From Amycolatopsis azurea DSM 43854 (GTDB lineage Bacteria; Actinomycetota; Actinomycetes; Mycobacteriales; Pseudonocardiaceae), in the NCBI RefSeq assembly GCF_001995215.1, contig NZ_MUXN01000028.1, forward strand, positions 192,169 to 256,168: a stretch of 64,000 nt of DNA, in the 5' to 3' direction. Of the stretch, positions 1 through 8,508 are shown piece after piece. The position numbers and the translations under genes were made by a program. Numbering within the stretch: position 1 is the stretch's first letter; each line of letters opens with the position of its first letter. The notes beneath the pieces were generated by a model. It ran no database searches and was not told the DNA's origin. It saw nothing but the letters and a program-made list of their open reading frames with translations.

Positions 1-128
1 GAAGGCGGCCTTCATGTACTTGGCAAGGTGTGAAGGTCGAGTTTCCTCGGCTGAGCCGAGAGGGAAGGGGGCCTTCACTCGCGGCGCTGTGACTGCTGGT
101 GCATATGGGGCGAAAGTGGCGATCCCGA

Positions 129-183
129 GTCCGTGAAGGCCTCCTTGAGGGACCCAGGGTCCCTCAAGGAGGCCTTCACGGAC
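129..183. repeat. Long perfect palindrome with GTGAAGG/CCTTCAC ends
   Basis: Arms 129-155 and 157-183 are perfectly complementary over 27 bases around the single base 156. The outer part reads GTCCGTGAAGG and its complement. There is no U-run on either side, so a classical terminator is unlikely. The sequence belongs to a family also seen at 369-415 and 60125-60164, with a looser relative at 8336-8388. Confidence 0.9.
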
Positions 184-368
184 CATGCCTGCGACCGACC
201 GCGGCCGAACCCAGTAGGTACCTAAGACACACACTTGGCCCTGGCCCCATTCACCGCTCACGACCCCCTCGACCGACACCTCACCCGCCCCACCAGACAC
301 ATCGACCACAAGAACACCCGTCGCTCACCCCGATCCGCACTCGTGGCGCCCGTAACAGCAGCCGCGAG

Positions 369-415
369 GTGAAGGGCCCTTTCGCCGCAAGCGATGCGGC
401 GAAAGGGCCCTTCAC
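369..415. repeat. Long palindrome, GTGAAGGGCCC type
   Basis: Arms 369-389 and 395-415 pair perfectly over 21 bases with a 5-base loop. The arms begin with GTGAAGGGCCC, sharing the GTGAAGG end with the copy at 129-183 but differing inside. This suggests that the ends are the conserved part and that the interior varies with compensating changes. Confidence 0.9.
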
Positions 416-565
416 AGCACTTGACCTCCTTGCGTTCCCCAGCCCGTCCCCGCTTACCACTCACGAGACCCCACGCTGAGTGGCCGTGAGTGGACGCCGT
501 GTTCGTTCATCACCAGGCCAACCGCAGTTGGCCCACCGGCCGTGGCCGCGGGATAGAACCGCGCC

Positions 566-2140
566 ATGACCGCTTCCCACCACAATCGCCGCACGCTGCT
601 CAAGGCCGGTCTCACCGGCGCCGGAGCCGTCGCGGGCGGCCTGATCCTCCCCGGAACCGCGACCGCCACCGAGACCGCGACCGCGAACCCCGTCCCGCTG
701 ATCCGCGGCGGCCGCCCGGTGCTCACCCACGGTGTCCAGTCCGGCGACGTCACCACCGGTTCCGGCATCGTCTGGTCGCGCGCCGACCGGCCCTCGCGGC
801 TGATCGTGGAGATCTCCAGGGACCCTTCGTTCCGCCGCGCGCGCCGCGTGCGCGGGCCGGTGATGAGCCCGGAGACCGGCGGCACCGGCAAGGTCCGCGT
901 CGCCGGTCTGCTGCCGGGGACCGAGGTCCACTACCGCGTGACCGCCGAATCCCTCGACGGCCGGACGTGCAGCGAGGCCGTCACCGGCCGGTTCGCCACG
1001 GCGCCGATCGGCCGCTCGGACGTCCGCCTGGTGTGGTCCGGTGACGTCGCCGGGCAGAACTGGGGCATCAACCCCGAACGCGGCGGGATGACGATCTACC
1101 GCGCGATGGCCGACCGCCGTCCGGACCTGTTCCTCCACTGTGGAGACACGGTCTACGCCGACGCGCCGCTCACCGAGACCGTCGCGCTGCCCGGCGGTCG
1201 CGTGTGGCGCAACATCGTCACCCCGGAGAAGTCGAAGGTCGCCGAGACGCTCGACGAGTACCGCGGCCAGTTCGCCTACAACCTCCTCGACGACAACCTC
1301 AAGCGCTTCACCGCGAACGTGCCCGCCTACGTCCAGTGGGACGACCACGAAGTAGTGAACAACTGGTACCCCGGTGAGATCCTCAACGACCGCCCCGAAT
1401 ACACCGAGAAACGTGTCGACGTGCTCGCCGCGCGGGCGTTCCAGGCGTTTCACGAATGGCACCCGATCGACCGGCGCCAGGCCGTCGACGGCCGGGTGTA
1501 CCGCAACTTCCGGCACGGCTCCCGCGCCGAGGTCTTCGTGCTGGACATGCGGACCTACAAGGACGCCAACACCGCGGACCAGACCCAGCCCGGCCGCATC
1601 CTCGGCGACCGTCAGGCGCGCTGGCTCGTCGACGCGCTCGACCGCAGCACCGCCACCTGGAAGATCGTCCAGGCCGACCTCCCGATCGGCCTCACCGTCC
1701 CGGACGGCAAGGGCATCGAAGGCGTCGCCAACGGCCTGCCCGGCGCACCCGGCGGCCGCGAGACCGAACTCGCCTGGGTGCTGCGGGAGATCGCGCGGCG
1801 CCGGGTGCGCAACGTCGTCTGGCTGACCGCCGACGTGCACTACACCGCGGCGCACCACTACTCGCCGGATCGCGCTTCCTTCACCGACTTCGACCCGTTC
1901 TGGGAGTTCGTCTCCGGTCCGCTCAACGCCGGCGCGTTCGGCCCGAACACGCTCGACCCCACCTTCGGGCCGGAAGCGGTGTTCGTGCACGCCCCGCCCG
2001 CCGCGAACACCTCGCCCGCCGACGGCTTCCAGCACTTCGGCGAGGTGAACATCGACGGGCGGAGTGGCGCGCTCACGGTCGATCTGCGGGACGCTACGGG
2101 CGCTTCGCTGTGGTCGAAGACCATTCAACCCCAACGCTGA
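566..2140 (+). CDS. phoD: PhoD-like alkaline phosphatase, Tat-exported
   Basis: A secreted metallophosphatase of the PhoD family, 524 residues, predicted to hydrolyse phosphomono- or diesters outside the membrane using bound metals. The N-terminus has a Tat signal (NRRTLLKAG followed by a hydrophobic Ala/Gly stretch and an ATA cleavage region), as is usual for PhoD enzymes that fold in the cytoplasm. Next comes a fibronectin-like N-terminal domain (about 45-150). The catalytic part contains CGDTVYAD (192-199), WDDHEVVNN (258-266) and TADVHYTAAHHY (from about 421), which supply the metal ligands. The ATG at 566 places the twin arginines eight residues in. The 3' end overlaps the convergent dehydrogenase gene by 47 bases. 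The exact substrate is not readable from the sequence. Confidence 0.92.
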   Translation: MTASHHNRRTLLKAGLTGAGAVAGGLILPGTATATETATANPVPLIRGGRPVLTHGVQSGDVTTGSGIVWSRADRPSRLIVEISRDPSFRRARRVRGPVMSPETGGTGKVRVAGLLPGTEVHYRVTAESLDGRTCSEAVTGRFATAPIGRSDVRLVWSGDVAGQNWGINPERGGMTIYRAMADRRPDLFLHCGDTVYADAPLTETVALPGGRVWRNIVTPEKSKVAETLDEYRGQFAYNLLDDNLKRFTANVPAYVQWDDHEVVNNWYPGEILNDRPEYTEKRVDVLAARAFQAFHEWHPIDRRQAVDGRVYRNFRHGSRAEVFVLDMRTYKDANTADQTQPGRILGDRQARWLVDALDRSTATWKIVQADLPIGLTVPDGKGIEGVANGLPGAPGGRETELAWVLREIARRRVRNVVWLTADVHYTAAHHYSPDRASFTDFDPFWEFVSGPLNAGAFGPNTLDPTFGPEAVFVHAPPAANTSPADGFQHFGEVNIDGRSGALTVDLRDATGASLWSKTIQPQR

Positions 2141-2987
2141 GAAGTTCCGTCAGGACCGCGATGCTGCGGTCGCCGTGCCCGGCCTCGGCGGCCCGCCGCA
2201 CGAGGTCGTGCAACGGGCGTTGCCAGTCGACGTCGACGCCTTCCTCGGCCAGTTCGAGGTCGGCGGCGGCGCCGGCGTGGAAGATGTTCACCGACGCAGA
2301 CGGCTCCGAGTAGTCGCGGCTGTCGATTTCCTTGGTGTACATGGGAAGCGCCGAGATGATCATCTCGAACCACTTGGTCGCGTACGGCAGCAGCGTTTCG
2401 GCTTCGAGCCCGCGCGACCGCAGCGCGGCGGCACCCTGGAAGAACCCGACCAGCGCGGGCAGCAGGGTGCCGCCGACGGCTATTTCGTACAGCGCCGCGA
2501 GATCGGTCTCCTCACCGAGGTGGACGGTGTCACCGCCCAGTACCCGCAACGTGTGCACGTGTTCGTCGAAGACCGCCTTGTCTCCGCCGTAGTACAGCAG
2601 GGTGTCCGGCGCGCCGACGGCCGACGGGATGTTCTTGACCGCGCCGTCGAGAAATCGCGCGCCACGACCCACCGCCCATTCGGCCATCCGGCGGGCCCCC
2701 GCCGGTGAGCCGGTGTTCAAGGTGACCAAAGCGCGTCCCGTCAGTGAAGCCGGCGCCAAGGCCTCGCGGGTGTTCTCGTAGGTGGTCAGGCAGGTGATGA
2801 TCAGCGGGCTCGCGCGCACCGCGTCTTCGGTCGTTCCCGCCCGGCGCGCTCCCAGCGCGACAAGGGGATCGGCCTTCGCGGCCGTCCTGTTCCACACGGT
2901 GGTCGGATGTCCCGCCGCGAGGAAGGCCCGTGCCAGGGCCGAGCCCATCGAACCGAGTCCGACGACGGTCACCGGCGTTTTCGACAT
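2094..2987 (-). CDS. Imine reductase-like NAD(P)-dependent oxidoreductase
   Basis: A 297-residue cytoplasmic dehydrogenase of the beta-hydroxyacid dehydrogenase/imine reductase superfamily. The N-terminal Rossmann fold carries GLGSMGSALA (residues 10-19) and an NRT stretch at the end of strand 2, the position that usually reads the NADP phosphate. The C-terminal half is the all-helical dimerisation domain, with FFQGAAALRSRG typical of imine reductases rather than of 3-hydroxyisobutyrate dehydrogenases. A GGAG ribosome site lies seven bases before the ATG. It is divergent from an HxlR regulator (111-base gap), which probably controls it. The substrate is unknown; cyclic imines or 3-hydroxyacids are both possible. 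The gene tail overlaps phoD. Confidence 0.85.
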   Translation of the reverse strand: MSKTPVTVVGLGSMGSALARAFLAAGHPTTVWNRTAAKADPLVALGARRAGTTEDAVRASPLIITCLTTYENTREALAPASLTGRALVTLNTGSPAGARRMAEWAVGRGARFLDGAVKNIPSAVGAPDTLLYYGGDKAVFDEHVHTLRVLGGDTVHLGEETDLAALYEIAVGGTLLPALVGFFQGAAALRSRGLEAETLLPYATKWFEMIISALPMYTKEIDSRDYSEPSASVNIFHAGAAADLELAEEGVDVDWQRPLHDLVRRAAEAGHGDRSIAVLTELLSVGVEWSSTTAKRP

Positions 2988-3053
2988 TTTTCGCTCCAGT
3001 CAAAGGAAATCTTCGGATGACTCCAGGCTGAGGCGTCGCGTACATTCGATCAA

Positions 3054-3076
3054 GTACCTACTAATTTGCCAGGTAC
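3054..3076. promoter_or_regulatory. Candidate HxlR operator
   Basis: GTACCT (3054-3059) and AGGTAC (3071-3076) form a perfect 6-base inverted repeat with an 11-base spacer in the divergent region between the dehydrogenase and the HxlR regulator. HxlR/MarR-type winged helices usually bind such dyads next to their own gene. The role is inferred from position and symmetry. Confidence 0.5.
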
Positions 3077-3098
3077 TGACAAAAAGGTAAGTGATGCG

Positions 3099-3446
3099 AT
3101 GATCAAGAACCGCACGTTCACCTGCGGGCTCGATGCCGCGATCGCCGTCATGGGCGGCAAATGGAAAGGGCTCATCCTGTTCGCGCTTCAGGAGGGGCCG
3201 GTGCGTTTCGGGGAGTTGCGGCGCGCGGTACCCGGTATCAGTGAACGGGTGCTGATCCTGCAATTGCGCGAGATGGAGGCCACCGGACTGCTGCGACGCG
3301 AGGTGTACCACCAGGTCCCGCCGAAGGTGGAGTACTCGCTGACCGAGTTCGGGGACTCGCTGAACAGCGCGATGGCCGTCCTCGGGGCGTGGGGCGAGGA
3401 GCACATGGAGCGGATCGAGGCCATTCCCTGGTCCGACGTGAAGTGA
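3099..3446 (+). CDS. HxlR-family winged-helix regulator
   Basis: A 115-residue DNA-binding protein of the HxlR family (MarR-like winged helix, acts as a dimer). The family features are clear: GGKWKGLILFAL near the N-terminus, FGELRRAVPGISERVL as the helix-turn-helix, LREMEATGLLRREVYHQVPPKVEYSLT as recognition helix plus wing, and a C-terminal dimer helix. It has one cysteine (residue 9, FTCGLD), at the place where redox- or electrophile-sensing members carry theirs, so it may sense reactive compounds. The ATG at 3099 was preferred over an upstream TTG because AAAAAGG precedes it. It probably regulates the divergent imine-reductase-like gene and itself. Confidence 0.88.
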   Translation: MIKNRTFTCGLDAAIAVMGGKWKGLILFALQEGPVRFGELRRAVPGISERVLILQLREMEATGLLRREVYHQVPPKVEYSLTEFGDSLNSAMAVLGAWGEEHMERIEAIPWSDVK

Positions 3447-3510
3447 GCGTCGAAGCACCCAGTAGGCTCCGGGCGAATAGCACGAAACCCACCCAAGGAG
3501 AAATACCGCC

Positions 3511-3921
3511 GTGACTGAACGCACGCTGGTCCTCGTCAAGCCCGATGGCGTCGCGCGCGGCCTCGTCGGCGAGGTCATCGCTCGCATCGAGCGCAAGGGC
3601 CTGAAGCTCGCCGCCCTCGAACTGCGCACCGTCGAACGCTCGGTCGCCGAGGAGCACTACGCCGAGCACAAGGAGCGCCCGTTCTTCGGCGACCTCCTCG
3701 AGTTCATCACCTCGGGCCCGCTGGTCGCGATCGCCGTCGAGGGCCCGCGCGCCATCGCCGCCTTCCGTCAGCTCGCCGGCGGCACCGACCCGGTCGAGAA
3801 GGCCACCCCGGGCACCCTGCGCGGCGACTTCGCGCTGGAGACCCAGTACAACCTGGTGCACGGTTCGGACTCCCCGGAGTCGGCCGAGCGCGAACTCAAG
3901 CTCTGGTTCCCCGAGGTCTGA
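3511..3921 (+). CDS. ndk: Nucleoside diphosphate kinase
   Basis: A housekeeping enzyme (136 residues) that moves the gamma phosphate between nucleoside triphosphates and diphosphates. All family marks are present: VLVKPDGV at the N-terminus, and the active-site loop NLVHGSDS with the phosphorylated histidine at residue 117. The length is the usual one for bacterial enzymes. The GTG start is supported by AAGGAG ten bases upstream. A TAGGCT hexamer at 3463-3468 could be its -10 element, giving a short leader. A strong hairpin follows the stop codon at 3928-3960. Confidence 0.98.
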   Translation: MTERTLVLVKPDGVARGLVGEVIARIERKGLKLAALELRTVERSVAEEHYAEHKERPFFGDLLEFITSGPLVAIAVEGPRAIAAFRQLAGGTDPVEKATPGTLRGDFALETQYNLVHGSDSPESAERELKLWFPEV

Positions 3922-3927
3922 CACACT

Positions 3928-3960
3928 CGTGGATGGCGCGGGAAGACCGCGTCATCCACG
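3928..3960 (+). terminator. Strong hairpin after ndk
   Basis: A 14-pair stem (3928-3941 with 3947-3960, one G-U pair) with a 5-base loop starts seven bases after the ndk stop. It lacks a U-tract, as is common for terminators in GC-rich actinomycetes, so termination strength is uncertain. Confidence 0.6.
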
Positions 3961-3976
3961 GACCTGGGGGTTGTCG

Positions 3977-4720
3977 ATGACACCGGACGAGTACCTGGCA
4001 CGACTGCGGGAGCTCACCACCGGTTTCGCGGAGGTGGCGCGCACCGGGGACCACGCCGCACCCGTCCCGTGCTGCGGTGACTGGAGCCTTCGTGACCTGG
4101 TCGTCCACCTCGGCAACGTCCACCGCTGGGCGACGGTGATCGTCCGGACCGGCGAGCCCGCCCCGCAGGACTTCGCCGTCGAACCGGACGCGGATCTCGC
4201 CACCTGGTACGCCGGATGCGCGGACGGTCTCGTCGAGGCCATGCGCGAGGCGTCCCCGGAAGACGGCGCCTGGAACTTCACCGCCGCCGCCAAGACCAAG
4301 GCCTTCTGGTTCCGCCGCCAGGTCCACGAGACCGCGGTGCATCTGCTCGACGCGCACCGCGCGGCAGGGACCGAACACACCCTCGACCCGTTCATCGCCG
4401 CCGACGGCGCGGACGAGGTCCTCCTCGGCATGCTGCCGAAGGTGAAGCGCTGGCACACCCCGCCCGTGGTCACCGTTCCGTTGCTGCTGAAGACGTCCGA
4501 CACCGGACACGCCTGGTTGATCACACCGCCGGGCGAAAACGACGTCCCCAGCTCCCGGCGGGCAGACCCCGCGGAAGCGGCGGGCGCCGTCGTCGAAGGG
4601 CCCGCGGAAGGGCTGGACTTGCTGCTGTGGCAACGAGTCGAGCTCGACGGCTCGGGCCTGAAGATCACCGGCGACGTCGACGCGGCGGAAACCTTCCTCG
4701 CCGGACCGTTCACGCCCTGA
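3977..4720 (+). CDS. Mycothiol-dependent maleylpyruvate isomerase-like protein
   Basis: A 247-residue protein of the DinB/maleylpyruvate-isomerase family, whose actinobacterial members often use mycothiol and a divalent metal. The N-terminal four-helix bundle shows the metal triad pattern: LRDLVVHL with H44, then RQVHETAVHLLDA with E118 and H122 in the E-x3-H spacing of characterised enzymes. The C-terminal part (about 150-247) matches the small MDMPI C-terminal domain, with LLLWQRV and GDVDAAETFL near the end. The ATG at 3977 follows CTGGGGG; an earlier start would run into the ndk hairpin. The true substrate is not evident, since many such genes are unlinked to gentisate catabolism. Confidence 0.8.
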   Translation: MTPDEYLARLRELTTGFAEVARTGDHAAPVPCCGDWSLRDLVVHLGNVHRWATVIVRTGEPAPQDFAVEPDADLATWYAGCADGLVEAMREASPEDGAWNFTAAAKTKAFWFRRQVHETAVHLLDAHRAAGTEHTLDPFIAADGADEVLLGMLPKVKRWHTPPVVTVPLLLKTSDTGHAWLITPPGENDVPSSRRADPAEAAGAVVEGPAEGLDLLLWQRVELDGSGLKITGDVDAAETFLAGPFTP

Positions 4721-4830
4721 GCTTCGGCGCCCTACGCCGTTCGGTTCACGTTCACCTCGGGGTCTTCTCCTGGCGGTTCGCGTCCGCTGTGCTGAGCTGA
4801 GCCGTCTGTCACTCGATCGTGGGGTTTTTC

Positions 4831-7800
4831 GTGAGAAGATCACGCCTGTTGTTGCTCGCTGCCCTGCTGCCCGGACTACTCGTCGCCGCACCGGTGCACG
4901 CCGATCCGCTGACCGCCCCGCTCGGTCCGGCACCTGTCGAAGCCGCCCCCGAGGGCTCCTCGGCGAAGGAGGGCCCGTCCGCGTACGCCGTGGCCGCGCC
5001 CGACGACGGTCTCGTCACCACCAGCGCGACTTCGCGCGTGGCGCCGGGACTGAGCCTCACCGAGTTCGACCGGTACGACCCGGCGGGCTGGATCCGCGGC
5101 GACACCCTCGCCGTCGACCTGACCAGCAAGACGCTCAAGCCGACGTATCTCAGCCCTGGCACGGTTTCCGCGCGGACACCGCTTTCGCAGCAGGTCGCCA
5201 GGGCGGGCGCGGTCGCCGGGGTCAACGGGGACTTCTTCGACATCAACGCCAGCGGCGCGCCGATCGGCGTCGGCGTCGACGCCGGGAAACTCCAGACGGC
5301 GCCCGCGCGCGGCCACAACCTGACCGCGTCGATCACCGAGGAAGGCAAGGCGCGCCTCGCGGAGGTGTTCCTCGACGCGTCGATCACCTTGCCCGACGGC
5401 AAGGTCGTTCCCGCGTCGAACTTCAACAGCCCCGTGCTGAGCGGAGGCGCGATCGGCGTCTACACGCCGTTGTGGGGCGCGGCTTCGCGCCGGACCTCGG
5501 TCGCGGGCGCGCAGCGTGTCGTCGAGATCGAGCTGCGGGACGGGGTCGTCACGCAGGTGCGGCCGCAGCCCGCGGACGGACCGATCGCCGCCGGGAGCAC
5601 GGTCCTGCTCGCCCGTGACGGCGGCGTGGACGCGTTGTCCGCCTTGAAGACCGGCGACCGCGTGGGCGTTTCGTACGCGCCGAAGAGCGACGCCGGGAAG
5701 CTGTCCGTCTCCGTCGGCGGCAACATCGTCCTGCTGCGCGACGGCGCGATCCAGCCGGTCGACAACGTCGCCATGCACCCCCGCACCGCGGTCGGGTTCT
5801 CCGCCGACGGCACGAAGATGTGGCTGGCCACCGTCGACGGCCGTCAGGCGGACAGTCGTGGCATGACGGAACTGGAACTCGCCCGCCACATGAAGTCGCT
5901 CGGCGCGGACGACGCCCTCAACCTCGACGGCGGCGGGTCCTCGACCATGCTCGCCCGCGAGGAGGGCGAGAAGTCGCCGCTGGTGCGCAACTCGCCGTCG
6001 GACGGCGGGGAACGCTTGGTGCCCAACGGGATCGGCGTCGCCACGGTGCCCGGCAGCGGGCGGCTGACCGGGTTCTCGCCGCATCCCGCGCAGGACACCA
6101 CCGACGCGACGCGAGTGCTTTCCGGGCTGACCCGGAAACTCGTCGCCGGGGGACACGACGAGACCGGCGCCGCCGTCGACGGCAGGGCCCAGTGGATCAG
6201 CACGAACCCCTTCCGCGGCACCGTGACCGGCGACGTCTTCACCGCGCACGCCGACCGGTTCCGGCCGGACGCGCCCGCGAACGTCGACGTCCTGGCGAAG
6301 CGCGGCGGCGTCCTGGGCAAGACGACGCTGAACGTCCTCGGCTCACCGGTCCGGCTGGGCACCAGCACCGAGCAGGTCGCGCTGTCCGGCGAAGGCGCGA
6401 AGAGCACCTTCAAGGTCTTCGGCTACGACGCCGACGGCTACGGCACGTGGGTCGAGCCCGACGACGTCAAACTCGACTACGACCCCTCGGTGGTGCGGAT
6501 CGAGCCGTCCGGCGACGGGTTCGCGGTCACCGCGCTGAAGGCTTCGGGCGCTTCGGCGATCACCGCCACCGCCGGCGGGAAGGTGACGCATCTGGCGGCG
6601 TCCGTCGGCACGGAATCCCGCGTGGCGGCGCCCTTGGACGGCCCGGCGGGCTGGTCCGCCAGTGTCTTCCCCGCCGTCGTCGGCGCCGCGCTTTCCGAGG
6701 CGTCCGGCCGTGACGGCGGACGCGGTCTCGCGCTGGACTACCGGCTGACCGGGACCAACGCCACACGCGCGGCCTACGTCAACTCGGCGGCGCCGATCGC
6801 GCTGCCGCCCGGCACCCAGCGTGTCGGCCTGTGGGTCAACGGCGACGCGAAGGGCGCCTGGCTGCGGGCGGAACTCCGCGACGCCGCCAACGTACCGTCC
6901 ATTGTGGACCTTTCGCTGAGTGTCGACTGGACGGGCTGGCGCTACATCCGCGCGGCGATCCCGGCCGGGCTCCCCGACGGGCAGCGGCTGACGAAGTTCT
7001 ACGCCGTCGAGAACGTTCCGGACCAGCAGTACGAAGGACGGCTGGTCTTCGACGACCTCACCTTCGAGGTCGCGCCCGCGGCCGCCGTCCCCGCCGACCC
7101 GGCGCCGCGTGATCCCGCGCTGATCACCGACGGCGTCGCGACCGGCGGCCTGCGGATCGCCGTGGTCAGCGACGCGCAGTTCACCGCCGACCAGCCGGAC
7201 GGCCCGCTGGTCGCCCAGGCGCGGCGCGCGCTGCGCGAGGCGGTGGCGGCGAAACCGGATCTCGTGCTGATCAACGGCGATTTCGTCGACCGCGGCACGG
7301 CCGCCGATTTCGCGCTGGCTCGTTCGGTCATCGATCAGGAACTGGTCGGCAAGGCGCCCTGGTACTACGTCCCGGGCAACCACGAGGCCGACGGCGGGCA
7401 CGGGATCACGGAGTTTCAGGCGGCGTTCGGGGAGACGCACCGCGTCGCCGACATCGCCGGGATCAGGCTGGTGCTGATGGACTCCTCGCGCGGTTCGCTG
7501 CGCGCGGGCGGGTTCGACCAGATCCGGATGCTGCGCGAGGCGCTGGACGGCGCGAAGGCGGACAGGCGGATTCGCGGCGTGGTCGTCGCGATGCACCATC
7601 CGGTCAAGGACCCCAGCCCCACCGGGAACTCGCAGCTGGCCGACCGCAAGGAAGCCGCCATGCTGACCGGCTGGCTGACCGCCTTCGAGCGCGAATCGGG
7701 GAAGCAGGCGGCCGCGATCGCCTCGCACGCCGGCGTGTTCAACCTGTCGCGCGTCGACGGCGTGCCGTACCTGGTGAACGGCAACTCCGGGAAGTCGCCC

Positions 7801-8193
7801 GCGGCGGCCCCCGGCGACGGCGGGTTCGTCGGCTGGACGATGGTCCGGTTCGAGCCGGGGGACAAGGCGCAGCCGGTGCGGTTCGAGACGCGGCCGAACG
7901 TCGACTCGCTGGCGATCTCCGGGCCGTCGTCGCTGGCGCGCGGTGAGAAGGCGGACGTCCGGGCCGTGGTGACGCAGGGAGCACGTCAGGTGCCGGTTTC
8001 GTACCCGGTCAGCGCGGACTGGAAGGGCGGCTGGGGCACGCACGTCGCCGACGGCTTCCTGCCCGCGATGCCGTGGGACGTCGCGTCCTTCGACCCGGCG
8101 ACCGGGGTGCTGACCGCGCTGCGGCCGGGGGTGGCGAACCTTTCGGTCACCGTCAACGGGGTGACGCGGAGCCTGTCGGTCACCGTGAGGTGA
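4831..8193 (+). CDS. Secreted phosphodiester glycosidase / metallophosphoesterase fusion
   Basis: A very large exported protein (1120 residues from this start). A Sec signal peptide comes first (MRRSRLLLLAALLPG, with cleavage near VHA). Residues about 60-410 form a phosphodiester glycosidase (NAGPA-like) domain, shown by GVNGDFFDI (about 130), HPRTAVGF and NLDGGGSSTM (about 367). A middle beta-rich region with carbohydrate-binding character (about 590-760) follows. The C-terminal calcineurin-like phosphoesterase domain has VVSDAQF (about 778), NGDFVDRG (about 815), PGNHE (about 848), AMHHP (about 920) and SHAGV (about 964), then a bacterial Ig-like tail ending in LSVTV. The two active sites could act in turn on a phosphodiester-linked sugar polymer. 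The GTG at 4831 was chosen over one at 4819 because GGGG lies just upstream. Confidence 0.85.
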   Translation: MRRSRLLLLAALLPGLLVAAPVHADPLTAPLGPAPVEAAPEGSSAKEGPSAYAVAAPDDGLVTTSATSRVAPGLSLTEFDRYDPAGWIRGDTLAVDLTSKTLKPTYLSPGTVSARTPLSQQVARAGAVAGVNGDFFDINASGAPIGVGVDAGKLQTAPARGHNLTASITEEGKARLAEVFLDASITLPDGKVVPASNFNSPVLSGGAIGVYTPLWGAASRRTSVAGAQRVVEIELRDGVVTQVRPQPADGPIAAGSTVLLARDGGVDALSALKTGDRVGVSYAPKSDAGKLSVSVGGNIVLLRDGAIQPVDNVAMHPRTAVGFSADGTKMWLATVDGRQADSRGMTELELARHMKSLGADDALNLDGGGSSTMLAREEGEKSPLVRNSPSDGGERLVPNGIGVATVPGSGRLTGFSPHPAQDTTDATRVLSGLTRKLVAGGHDETGAAVDGRAQWISTNPFRGTVTGDVFTAHADRFRPDAPANVDVLAKRGGVLGKTTLNVLGSPVRLGTSTEQVALSGEGAKSTFKVFGYDADGYGTWVEPDDVKLDYDPSVVRIEPSGDGFAVTALKASGASAITATAGGKVTHLAASVGTESRVAAPLDGPAGWSASVFPAVVGAALSEASGRDGGRGLALDYRLTGTNATRAAYVNSAAPIALPPGTQRVGLWVNGDAKGAWLRAELRDAANVPSIVDLSLSVDWTGWRYIRAAIPAGLPDGQRLTKFYAVENVPDQQYEGRLVFDDLTFEVAPAAAVPADPAPRDPALITDGVATGGLRIAVVSDAQFTADQPDGPLVAQARRALREAVAAKPDLVLINGDFVDRGTAADFALARSVIDQELVGKAPWYYVPGNHEADGGHGITEFQAAFGETHRVADIAGIRLVLMDSSRGSLRAGGFDQIRMLREALDGAKADRRIRGVVVAMHHPVKDPSPTGNSQLADRKEAAMLTGWLTAFERESGKQAAAIASHAGVFNLSRVDGVPYLVNGNSGKSPAAAPGDGGFVGWTMVRFEPGDKAQPVRFETRPNVDSLAISGPSSLARGEKADVRAVVTQGARQVPVSYPVSADWKGGWGTHVADGFLPAMPWDVASFDPATGVLTALRPGVANLSVTVNGVTRSLSVTVR

Positions 8194-8508
8194 GAAGGGG
8201 ACTTCCCCGCCTCGGTCAAGTGGGTCGTGAGTGGCGATTCGGGTTCTAGCGGACTCGCATTCACCTACCTACTGGGTCCGTCACGTCGCCTAACACCGGA
8301 CGTGGTCGGCACGGCCTTGATCAGCCCAGCGCGGAGTTGTGAAAGCCACTTTCGCAACGTTGAAGGTTGCGAAAGTGGCTTTCACAACACAACCACCCCG
8401 ACCCAGCGGTCCCGGCGACACGGCACAGTGATCATCTGAATGCCCCGGCTGCCGGACTGGCACGACCCCTTTCCAATCCGAATCGCCACCCCGCGACCAC
8501 CCACCGCG
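8194..8508. other. Convergent spacer with palindrome
   Basis: This spacer between two convergent genes holds no plausible gene. It carries the 23-pair palindrome at 8336-8388, a copy of CGTGAGTGG (8226-8234), and the 12-base word TACCTACTGGGT (8266-8277), which is the exact reverse complement of ACCCAGTAGGTA at 209-220 in the other palindromic spacer. No U-rich terminator is visible. Confidence 0.6.
8336..8388. repeat. Long palindrome, GTTGTGAAAGC type
   Basis: Arms 8336-8358 and 8366-8388 are perfectly complementary over 23 bases with a 7-base loop. The ends GTTGTGAAAG/CTTTCACAAC resemble the GTGAAGG palindromes elsewhere in the window. It sits between two convergent gene ends and could act as a bidirectional terminator, though no U-run follows. 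Confidence 0.9.

Larger units (their letters stand above)
1..565. other. Intergenic spacer rich in palindromes, no gene
   Basis: No convincing coding sequence lies here. Open frames that cross the spacer run straight through palindromes and have no ribosome site. The spacer holds a short 13-base palindrome at the left edge (1-13), an imperfect GTGAAGG/CCTTCAC hairpin (30-78), two long near-perfect palindromes (129-183 and 369-415), the 10-base palindrome TAGGTACCTA (215-224) and an inverted repeat CCACTCACG/CGTGAGTGG (457-465 and 485-493). A promoter for the following phosphatase gene must lie at its right end, but I see no clear hexamers. Confidence 0.7.

Noticed and set aside
99-479. A 126-codon frame through the left palindromic spacer
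   Set aside because: It crosses two long palindromes and has low-complexity Pro/Arg content and no ribosome site. It is better read as non-coding spacer.
461-2134. A 557-codon open frame antisense to phoD
   Set aside because: It is a shadow frame of a GC-rich gene. It is rich in Arg, Gly and Val, has no ribosome site and no recognisable domain, while the plus strand encodes a complete PhoD protein.
1-8508. A CRISPR-like repeat arrangement of the palindromes
   Set aside because: The palindromes are few, widely spaced, unequal in their interiors and lack regular spacers or cas genes.
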